Source of the DNA: Diaporthe sp. PMI_573
Taxonomy: Eukaryota > Ascomycota > Sordariomycetes > Diaporthales > Diaporthaceae
Direction: 5' to 3'
DNA: 64,000 nucleotides
Assembly (NCBI GenBank): GCA_021399435.1
Contig: JAJTUP010000009.1
Coordinates: forward strand, 1,364,001 to 1,428,000
The translations under genes were made by a program, and so were the position numbers. This document shows, piece by piece, positions 20,659 to 30,476 of the stretch. Position 1 is the first letter of the stretch, and every line of letters begins with the position of its first letter. Below the pieces are notes generated by a model that worked only from the letters and a program-made list of their open reading frames with translations, had not been told where the DNA came from and searched no databases.

Positions 20659-23600
20659 GGTGGACTTTGCATCTCAAGACGTCTAGGGAAACAGAACAGA
20701 TTCTGGTCCAGATATGGGCCAAGGCTTGGTTAGAGCGCGATACAGCGCGCGCAGAACGGGAGATTTACAGGATACACCCATCATGATACATGGATACATG
20801 TTAGATGATACAGCGTAAAGGGGGGTAGAGTTCAGGTCGGCGTCAGCGACGTGCGTGTCCACAGCAGTGATTCCACATCTGCGCGTGAGACGCCGACATG
20901 TGAGCCGAGCTAGAGCAGTGGAACAGTCTTTCGATGGCGACGGCGGTCACAAGCGATAACCATTTTCCTCGAGGCGGTTTACTCAAGGAGTAGTTGGCGG
21001 TGAAGATAGATTCTAGAGAGCACGTGCATTTTCCAAGGCGTTGGAACAACACTAATAGTATTTCTTTTCTGAACCGACATGCTTGCAAGACGTGAAATCC
21101 ACCCATTTGGCGAAATTGCTTACTCTTGGCCGCTGCTTATCAATTCCTGACCTTGAGAGGCCTGGAACTTATGTAATATGGAGTGCCTGACTTGGGACAC
21201 TGTCCACGAGATGCTGGGCCTACTTGGCGCCAACACATTGTCATACGAGGCGCTGGACGGGACCAAGTTGGCGGCGCCTGTTTGCAAGAGACATTGAGGC
21301 TGGGCTGTCTTGACAAGCCGGTCAGACGAACGCCTACGCCACTCCGGCACACAGGAGTCCCTGGGCGGTCTTGGGCAGCCCCGGCAGGCGGAGGGAGGAG
21401 TTGCACCGGGAGAGAGTGGGTTAAAATCCCTAGACAAGCCACGCCAAGCTTCGTCGGAACAACTTCCTCGGGAGATGGGACAACAACACTCCGGGGCCCA
21501 GCACGAATTTCACGGGGCACGTTCTGGACGGGGTCGGCGTCACCTAACCTTACCTTTCTACGCGTATCGGCGCGCCAAGCGGGTCTCCACCCAGCCCGAT
21601 CCGCCCCGCGCGCGCTCCGTCATGGTCTGGGGAGGAGGGGAAGGGAAATATGATGGAGATTTGGTATTGGGTCGATCTCGTGCAGGTAATTGCGACTTCT
21701 GTGAATGTGGGCCGCGCAAGCCAAGGGTGGCTTGGACTCCGCGACGACTGCTGCTGTCGCCAAGTTGACCCCCGGGCTCGAGATTAGGAAAGCGATTTTG
21801 CTGATCGCGGTGTTAACTTGTGAGGTTCGGGGATCCTCCACTTGTTCGGAGTGCGATGCTTTGATAAACCCAGCATAATCGGCCCCAGTGTTTCGGCCAC
21901 TGTGCTGTGATGTGCTGTGCGCCTGCGTGGCGCTCTCCCGGGCTTTGCGATATGGGAGGTACCTGATAGGGCGCCCGAGGTGAAGCTTTTCTGGGCCCTG
22001 CAGTAACATTGTTGATGCTCCGTCATTGTGCATGGACATCACGGTGCATCGTCTCGTCTTGTATATCCGATGCGGCCCATGCGTTTACGCGTGTATTTCC
22101 GCGCATTCCACGTGGGTTCTGGGCGGCCGCAGGCCAGGTTAGGCCCGGCAATGGGCCGGTGGGGGGCCCGAAACTCGCAGTGTTTATCAAAAGTCAAGGG
22201 AGCGGTCTGATGGTGGATTGACACACTATGCGCTGGCGGAAAAGGCGTATGGCAAAAAAGATGGGATGAAAGGCTGGAAACACCGAGGCAGTGTGCCGAT
22301 GAAACGTGGTTGAATCAGCAAAATTCCGAGGCGCTGGAGTCTTTTCTCGCTAGCTCGGCGACGGCGACGCTGCCACATGATTTGGGGACAGTCGCACTGC
22401 ACGTCCAGGCCTTTGCTGGCGTCCAGAAGGGGCCACAGAAGGACGATGTGGTTGCTGTTGTGGGCAGCCCTGCCGAGCCCACATTATAGAGTTGGGGCGG
22501 AGGGGCGGGGGGGCTTCCCTCGGTGGAGGCTCACTCACACCCTGCCGGGGCCTGTTCAGCTGGGCCGGGGTCTCTGTCTGCAACATAGCACTGACTTCCT
22601 GGGGATTTGGCTCATCTCGTGATAAAGCAAATGCGGGCAGCGACTTGGCGACATACAAGGGGAAATTGTCAAAAACCCCTTGGCAAGCGAACGATGGTTG
22701 AAGCGACAAGCGAGGAAGTTACTGGCCCTGTCACGTCACAAAGTGGATCACCCTCGCTCGGCAGCCCTACCGAGCGGAAGGAACCCAACCAACCTACCAG
22801 GTAACCTGCCGAACCTTGCAGCTAAGGCGCACACGCTGGTCGACGTTACAGAAGTGATGGTGTTGTGTGCAGACTTCAGAGCCGAAACCTGCTCGCTCGT
22901 CCGTCTGTCTCACCGGCCGGGCCAGGGATTCATGACACGCAAGCTTCGATATCGGGATCCCAATCACTTCTCGCTCGCATCTCTCCTCATTCATGCCCCC
23001 AATCACAACCGCATTCACAATCTACATTCCCGAGTCTGACGGCCGAATCCTGCGGCTGTAATCGTCAGCGCTACCGGCCGGAAGTGTCGACTTCCAGCAG
23101 CTGGAATAGCGAATCCTCTTCTCTATTTTCATCTAAGCCACCCCGACCCGCAGCCCTTTGTCTGCACCTGCGCGGCGTGGGAGCGCAGGTGCAGCTGCCA
23201 TTCTGGGCACCTGCTGCTGTGACATCGGGTAAGACTGATGGCGATGGGCCGGCAGAAGGGGCGGCTCTTCTCTTCTCAGAGGGGCTGGGTGGAGATGCTG
23301 AGAATACCACCTGCTTCTATTGGGCCCTTCTTGCTGCCAAGGCTGCCCTGTGTAGGTTGCCCGGGGTCCAGTCCTACCCACAGCCGTGTCTACTGCAATG
23401 TATAATCTATTACCACCACACCCACTAGTGGCCTGCGACAGGGCCATATTGAGGCGGAGCCGTCTCTCTCTCCTATTGAGCACAGGTACAGTAGCAATTT
23501 GTCCCCCGAGCTGAATTATTCGTGTATCTGGGAAGCACAGACGACAGGAGTAGCCAGAATAGGATCGAATAGACTATCGGATGGGGTTCGGTGGCTTGCT

Positions 23601-24538
23601 GTCAAGCACAGGAACCCGTCAGTGCCCGTCCCCAAGCCAGCCCAGGCAAGGCTCCGGATCCAAATCGCAAGAGGAAACGGGTACATATGACACGAGAGGG
23701 TGCTTGGCCCACCCGCTGGCAAGTCTCTCTTCCGTCTTGCCCAAGCGAGCTAGGTACGACCAGGAAGGCCTCACCACGAGTAAGGCCGCCGACTCCTCCA
23801 ACCTTGTCTAAGTCAGCAACAAGGCTTGAACGAATAAGTTATTCTCGATCCAAACTCAGTCTCGTCGTCACGACGTGAACCTGTCTTGCACCTTCCAAAA
23901 CAATCTTGTTCGAGCCCGGCACCAGTCGCTCACAGGCTGTGTATGTGTACCCTGTCGACTATCCTCCGCTAGCTCCCCCCGAGAGCATCGTCCCTGCGAG
24001 CTTGGAACCCAGCATCTGTCCCAATCCCAGCATATCCCGTCCCCATTTTACCAAGCCGCACTGTCAACCGCCAGGACCAACCAGCGCCAACGTTTTAGCT
24101 ACCGACCTGTCTCAAAAGCCTCGTCAAGCTCAAGCCCTGCTTGGCGCCGCGTCACGGCCATTGTCAATCGTCTTCCTTTTTTTTCCCCAAGCTCCAGTCC
24201 GGCGTGTGGTCCGCCCTTTTTTCCCAACACATGAGTAATCGCCTGGATCAGCACTGGCATGACATATCTGCCCAACTCTAACTTACATTAGTATCCACAT
24301 ACCCTGACAGTTGGAATCCACTGCCAGACTTGAGGTCGGTGCATGAGCCTGCAGATATATGAACAGCATTTATATACCACCGCCTCATTCGCCTCCCTCA
24401 ACTTCCCATTATTGAGTTCTCAAGCCAGGAGCCGTGCCGGACATCTCACGCGATCCTCAACTCTAAGCCACTGCGACGCCAACGTATCATCTTCAGCGAC
24501 AAGACATCTATACGCGGAAGAGTGCAACTCATACCACC
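20659..24538. other. 3.9 kb gene-free stretch upstream of the DOMON-b561 gene
   Basis: Open frames here overlap in many phases and have no protein-like composition; no conserved family is recognisable. The segment from about 23820 to 24538 is pyrimidine-rich and looks like a long leader for the gene at 24539, with a candidate leader intron at 24235-24291. The rest may be regulatory, or transcribed but non-coding. No tRNA, rRNA or transposon ends were seen. Confidence 0.6.
24235..24291 (+). other. Candidate 5'UTR intron of the DOMON-b561 gene
   Basis: A GTAATC donor at 24235 and a CTCTAAC branch about 14 nt before a TTAG acceptor ending at 24291 define a 57-nt intron in the pyrimidine-rich leader. 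An ATG at 24231 directly precedes the donor, so splicing would create a 24-codon uORF ending at 24362. Based on splice consensus only. Confidence 0.45.
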
Positions 24539-26134
24539 ATGCCGACATATTCGGGGCTCGCGGCTGCGGCTGCAGTATTGTGTGAGTGAAACTGTGCCCT
24601 GACGTACCTCGGGTGATAGGCACCCCATACTCGCAGAGTGGTGTATCGCCCTTCGCTCGCTAGCACGGCTGCTAACATCACACGCCCCCGTCAGCAACAG
24701 CTGCAACCACAGCAAGCGCAGCAGCGGTCAGCTACTGCGCCTCAGGCAGCATCTGCTACCAAGTAGGCGTCCCAAGCACCACGACTTCTTCTGGGAGCGG
24801 CAACATCTACTTCCAGATCTCGGCACCCACGACGTACTCATGGGTGGCCCTGGGCACCGGCTCGCAGATGCGGGGGGCCAACATCTTCATCATGTACCAG
24901 GACGGCCAGGGTAATGTGACCGTGTCGGCCAGGCCAGGCACTGGCCACCAGGAGCCAGAGTACGACGCGTCCACCGCCTCGCAGATCACCCTCCTGTCGG
25001 GTAGCGGCGTCAACGGGGACACGATGGTGGCCAACGTGCAGTGCGCCAACTGCCAGTCGTGGTCGGGCGGGACCCTGGACGTCGCCAGCTCTGGCTCGTC
25101 GTGGATAGGCGCCTGGAAGTCAGGGTCCTCGCTTGACTCGACCAGCCAGTCCCAAGCCATCTCGTACCATGATGCGCACTCAGAATTCAACCTGGACCTG
25201 TCGCAGGCGAGCATCGAGTCGGACAGCAACCCCTTCGTCGGCGCCGCAGCCTCCACGCCCACCTCGTCGGGGTCGTCAGGTTCCAGCGGATCGACGACGG
25301 TGAGGCCTAGTCAGACGGTCATCTGGGCTCATGGTCTGGGCATGGCGATTGCCTTCGCGGTTCTGTACCCTCTGGGCTCTGCTGTGATGCCTCTGTTTGG
25401 AAAATGGTACATCCATAGTGGTTAGTACACACACACAAATGAACTCTTCTCCTACCATTGCGGTGTCGAGGTGGCTTGGTAAAAGTGTAGACCGCGAGTC
25501 TCTGCGACCACTCCCACCGGCCCTTCGCCTGCTGGCAGGAATGTAGACAACATGTACTGATAGAACCCCTAGTCTGGCAGATGGTTAGCTGGCTGCTGAT
25601 GTGGGCTTGCTTCGGCCTCGGCGTGTACGGCGCGCAGCAGCGGAATATGGTGAGTCTTGCTGTAGAAACAACCCCCAGCGCGCCATGATTCAGCAATGCT
25701 GACACTGCTTTCAGCTCTTCACAAACACACACGTCCAGCTCGGCACGGTCGTGGTCTGCGTGCTCGCGATCCAGCCCGCTCTCGGCTTCATCCACCACTC
25801 GCAGTTCGCCAAGACTGGCAGTCGCGGAATCTTCAGCCACGCCCATATCTGGTGGGGTCGGATCTGGCTGGTCCTGGGCGTCATCAACGGGGGCCTGGGG
25901 CTGCAGCTGGTAGATGCCAGCAACAGCCTGATCATCGCCTACTCTGTCATTGCGGTGGTCATGTACCTGGTGTACGCTGTCGTCAAGTCACTGGTCTCGT
26001 TCCGCTCCAGGGGTAGGAGGTCCAACCGCAGCTTGGAAGGGCGCAAGGTGTCCGGCGCCGGTTCTGGATATGCCGAGCATGGGGATGAGATGCACAGGTA
26101 TCCGGACCATCAGTACGCTCAACATGGGAAATAA
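24539..26134 (+). CDS. Membrane DOMON (CDH-type cytochrome) plus cytochrome b561 protein
   Basis: Four exons: 24539-24581, 24695-25420, 25573-25649 and 25715-26134; introns of 113, 152 and 65 nt. The product is 421 aa. A signal peptide spans residues 1-23. The extracellular DOMON/cellobiose-dehydrogenase-like cytochrome domain (about 25-200) shows YCASGSICYQVGVP, YSWVALGTGSQM and NIFIMYQDGQGNVT. A Ser/Gly linker leads to five or six helices of the b561/ferric-reductase fold. Candidate heme His: IWAHGLG, YIHSVW, GFIHHSQF, FSHAHIWWGR. The cytosolic tail is basic, then His-rich. Proteins of this layout are thought to pass electrons across the plasma membrane, for example to ferric iron or extracellular oxidoreductases; the substrate is unknown here. 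Confidence 0.9.
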
Positions 26135-26851
26135 GAGAAGGGAGGAGAATTGGTAAAGACAAAAGACAATATAATGAAAGGGATGTGGTGAGGCTGGGTC
26201 ATGGCGGCAAGGAAATAGAAACAGGGCCTCCAAGGCTTCCGTGATGAGCGCGCAACTGAATTGTAGATATGTAGTCAAGAAAATCGCGATACCCTCGTTT
26301 ATTTGGAAATGTTGACTCGCAATTTGAAGGGCAAACACGCCTGGCAGAGAGAGTGACGCTTGTCAGGATTGTGTAAGTTGTTCCATGGGAGGTTATTCAT
26401 TAGGGGTTTATCCCATAGAGGTTTATCCCATGGGAATTTCCCATGAGAGCTCATTCCACAGAGGTAATTCCACAGGAAATTGGGTGGTGAGCATTGCTCA
26501 GGTAGTCCAAGTTGTGGTCGCGTAGCGGACCACCCGAGCAAAGCTCGTGAACAGCTATCGAAGCAGTGACGTATGCGCGAGTGCACGTCTTTGAAAAGTA
26601 GTCTAGATCGAACGGGGGCGATGATGAGAAATGTCGAGCGCGTCAGTGAGGAGAACCAAAAGTCGGGGGTGGATCCCGCACGTGATCCTGCAGCTCCGAA
26701 CTCGATGATGATGGGACGGGTGCCGCCCGTCCTGCCTGGCCTTCCGATTTTTTGGAAAAGACCTCAGCAGGCCAACCCGCAACCACCACCCGACTTCGCC
26801 CTCCCGTCTCTCCCCCCTCACGCGTCAATTGAGCACCCCAGAACAGCCAAG
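26135..26851. promoter_or_regulatory. Region between DOMON-b561 and ATP14, with ATP14 promoter
   Basis: It holds the 3' flank of the b561 gene, a degenerate minisatellite at 26383-26481 (listed separately) and the ATP14 promoter. A CACGTGAT E-box at 26679-26686 (complement ATCACGTG) fits the RTCACRTG site recognised by yeast Cbf1 and resembles the one upstream of SDHB. Confidence 0.45.
26383..26481 (+). repeat. Degenerate ~15-nt minisatellite
   Basis: Seven consecutive imperfect units of 12-15 nt, nearly all opening with CCAT or CCAC and ending in a T/A-rich half such as GGTTTATC or GGTAATT. The second unit opens one base offset (CATTAGGG). It lies in gene-free DNA between two plus-strand genes. 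Confidence 0.7.
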
Positions 26852-27733
26852 ATGCTCTTCTCCGTCTCCCGAGCTTCCGTACGTCGACTTCCTGATGAGC
26901 CCGGAGCGATGGGCGTGCCCTGCCCGTCGTGACGTGGTGCCGTGCATGCAAAGTGGTTTTTGCAGAGCTCCCGCTAACACCCGCGTTTGCCAACCACACA
27001 GAGCCGCCAGGCCGTCGCCGCAGTCTCCCGACTTGCTGGCCGCAACTCCGTTCAGATGAGGACTTTCCTCAACCCCACCGTCTCACGAAGAGGTACGTTA
27101 GAGCAGTGCCCTTGTCCTTCCCCTTCCTCATCACACGTGTTCGCACCCCAGTCTCGGGAGCGGCAGGAGGGTGGATTGGGGTGGAGGAGCTCTCGACCGG
27201 GCTGGACTTTGGAGATAGCATCACGTCACGACTTGACCTGCCCGGCCGAGCTTTCCCTTTAGCCACATCTCCGTCACTTGTCTTGTCTATCGTGACATGC
27301 CCTTCGCATCTTCCAATCTGCAATTCTTCTGCTCCCTATCGTCCACCTGCTCCGACATCGCCCGACCTCAAGCACATTCTGCCCCCCTCCTAGTCAACGC
27401 TGCCCTCGATTCCATCCTCAATCGCATCAATACTAACATCGCCACGTCCTCATCACAGCCGACTTCGTCCAAGAACTCTACCTGAAAGAACTCAAGGCCT
27501 ACAAGGCACCAGCACTCAAGGCCAACGACGCCGAGGGCCAGGTCCTGATCTTCAACCAGCCCAAGTCCCCCAAGTCCCCCGAGGAGACCGACCTCGCCTC
27601 CTCGCTGCAGGAGTACGAGAGCCTGGCCGTCGAGGTTGAGGGCCAGGAGGCCTCCACCCCCGGCAAGCCCTCCGCCGCCGTCGAGGACTGGCTGGTCGAT
27701 GAGGAGGACGAGGAGCACGCCCACGGCCACTAA
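26852..27733 (+). CDS. ATP14: Mitochondrial F1Fo ATP synthase subunit h (Atp14)
   Basis: Exons 26852-26878, 27002-27092 and 27459-27733; introns of 123 and 366 nt. The product is 130 aa, near yeast Atp14. Subunit h belongs to the peripheral stalk and is needed for assembly of the complex. The first exon encodes only nine residues (MLFSVSRAS). Together with exon 2 it makes an Arg/Ser-rich presequence ending near VQMRTFLNPT. The mature part begins ADFVQELYLKELKAYKAP and shows FNQPKSPKSPEETDLASSLQ, the family signature. The acidic C-terminus ends in EEHAHGH. The second intron is much longer than others in this window (donor GTACGT, branch TACTAAC, acceptor CACAG). Confidence 0.93.
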
Positions 27734-30476
27734 GATGTGCCGCACGAGCCGGCAGTCCGGGGCGCGAACAGGAGACCCACCTTAGAGCGATGGATGGGAC
27801 TTGGAGGAAGATAACGACGTGCTCTTGACTACGAGGGAACACCTCATCCACGCAGAGAAGAAAACAGCAGCCGCAGCTGATTTATCTGACGAAAAAGACG
27901 TTCCTGGTGGAGGGAGGTCCGGGGTTCGAGGAGCAGAGGGAGACACTCGGAGGAGTAATCCGTGTACCATTTTTTAGCAGGCTTTCCTTACGACGTTGGG
28001 AATCGACAGACATCGCCCTATCGGGGCATCCACTTAACGCTCTTATTCTGTATTGATGTGTTGCCAACGCATATGATGCTAAACATCGCCACAGCAGTGC
28101 CGCCGTCCTGGGTCACATCATGGGACGACAATTGCCGCTTCCCATGAGCATGAGCCCGACGTATCGAATCGTCAAGACTCACCACGAGAAGGCTTAGCCA
28201 GAAGGCTCAGCCTTCTGGCTCTTGATTATGCTAGGCCATTGGTCCCACCGAGGCCAGATGAACAGACTAGTTAACCATCAAGGCTCACAGTCATGTATCA
28301 ACAGACTTTCCGCATATCATCCAGACTCGGCCAGGCCGGATTTGCAGGTGACTGACCTCGCCATTACCGCCGCCACCACCCCGAGCCTCGCAAATTCTCA
28401 CATAGCACCCCTAAGCCTAGGAGATGCCGGTCTAACACGCAAAGCATACACATCTATGATGAGCAATAAGTTCCACGAGCGGACAACCCCAGGTTTACAA
28501 AGACATGAGGACCTCGCAGCGTACCGATCCCGGAAGCTCCTCGCCGTTTATGAGACTGCCCACAGATCACAGCCGGCCATGGCAGCACACCGACGGCATG
28601 TTGAGCCACACAGCGCAAGCCTTCAGATGCCCTGGATGCCAGTAGCCCCTGGCAGGTCGACATGGTTCTGCCACCAATCTTACCACCGGTTTGACATCAG
28701 TCGAAACGCACCACCCACTACTGGACAGGGACAATCCACCCGACGACGACGACGACGACGACTAGTGTAATACAGGAGCCGCCTCTGAGTGAGCAGGGGA
28801 GCTCCGGGGCCACAGCAAGCGCTTCACAGCTCTCCGAGAGAGGCTATGTTTTGTTTCCGTTTCTTACGTGGCGCACGGCATTGCTTTGAGGAGTACTGGA
28901 GCGTTTAGACAGCGAGGAAAGTTGAAGAACTCACCTTGAATGAATGTCTACAGTACGGCATGGTGTTTTATAGCACGGCACACCTTGCACACATGTGGGT
29001 AGCCACCAGGCGCCGCACGGCTCGCATTTCTCTCTGACACTACGGTAAGAGAAGCCCTCGCCGCCGCCAATTTGGTGGCAGGCTCTGAGTGGGTGTGAGA
29101 GGAGGCGTTGCCATCGACTTGCTCTCCTGGCCGTGGCGACAGCTGGTCGTACTGATTCAATTCATATGGGCATGGCCAAGTACATTGAGTGGAAGGTAGG
29201 ATAGTGTTGGGTCTTTGATCACATGGGCATCTCCGACCTGCTTTGTCCCTGGTCTCTCAATCCTTGCCTGTCTCCCTCCCTCACACACCACCATCACATA
29301 ACACCTCCATCGCCCCTATTTACATCCCATGGTCTTTGCAACAACCCATGGTAGCTTAACAGTCGCAGTCAAAAGAGGGCTAGCCCAGTAGAGAGCACAT
29401 CAAGAGGGGATGAAGAACAACGGAACAGTGGCCGACTATGCTTTTCTCATTGCCCCGGAGCCGCCAGAGCAGTCCACAAAATCATTGCCAGGCTATTCAG
29501 CCGTCAAGTAGACAAGACAACCCTAGTCAAAGCAGAAATATTCAAAGGGACAGCCCAACCATTTGATGAATTGAACACCGACACTGAGAGGGCGGCAAGG
29601 AAGTCGGCGAGTATCATCACATGGACGTGTCGCCAGCCCTTGGAAGCTAATTTGTTCCTGGCTATCACAAGGCATCCGGTGCAGGTCTACGTTGTTACGA
29701 GCCGGGTCCCATCAAGAGCAGGCTCTGGAGTCACCATTCTTTGGATTGTGGCGCGCGTGACAATGTGGACGGGCCTGGATGCACGCCCGCACGAGGACGT
29801 TGGATTATTAATTACCACCTTAGACATTGTTTTCCGTCGATCTGTTGGAGACCTAACTACATGATGGCATCTGGCTGCTTTTCAGAGTAGAACAGCACAA
29901 TCCCACCTCCCAACCCATGGCGAAGCGCTCTGCTGCTGCTGCTGGAATACTTCCTAGATGCCATACCATGTCGACATGTCCTGCCTCAAAGTGGGCGTCG
30001 AGATACTACTAGTATCCAGTATCTGGGTCTTGCCTGGGGGTGCAAATTAGCCACCAAACTGCTCCGATCAACCCCTGCTGTCGGACATACAGTCACAATG
30101 TGAGGCGTGTCAGGCCGTGTTATCCCCTCCCTGATCCTGCTGGCGGTCAACCACTCGTACAGGCCTCGCTAAATAGCAGCGTCCAAGCAATTGTCGTGAC
30201 TCCCAAATGGTCAGAGGGCCTCCATACCCCCTGCAAAGAGGCCCACCCGGAAGAATCGTTTTGTTTTTGCAATCATGAAATCAAACTCTGTTTCCAGGAC
30301 GCCAGGGCCTTGCGCTGCATCATGTGCCTAACGCAACTGTTTCTGAACCGCCCATATGCAAATGCGTGATGCGTAGTACCAATCTCATGAACGTGAATGA
30401 AATCCGTCGATCGCCTTTTTTGTACCCCAAATAGGGAGAGAAAAGTTGTGAGGTGTCGGCAGCCAATGCCGCTTCC
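27734..30476. other. 2.7 kb tail-to-tail region between ATP14 and SCH9
   Basis: No conserved gene is seen. Notable items: a 25-nt near-perfect palindrome at 28196-28220 and a (GAC)n run at 28741-28762. A 182-codon open frame at 28222-28770 spans that run but has random-like composition. Both flanking genes end toward this region, so its size is not explained by promoters. Confidence 0.55.
28196..28220. repeat. Perfect 12-bp inverted repeat with 1-nt centre
   Basis: The arm AGCCAGAAGGCT is followed by a single C and then its exact complement AGCCTTCTGGCT. It could extrude a cruciform or form an RNA hairpin. It lies about 460 bp past the ATP14 stop. Confidence 0.85.

Noticed and set aside
28222..28770. 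182-codon plus-strand frame ending in a run of Arg
   Set aside because: Random-like composition, no conserved motif, and its end is only a translated (GAC)n microsatellite.
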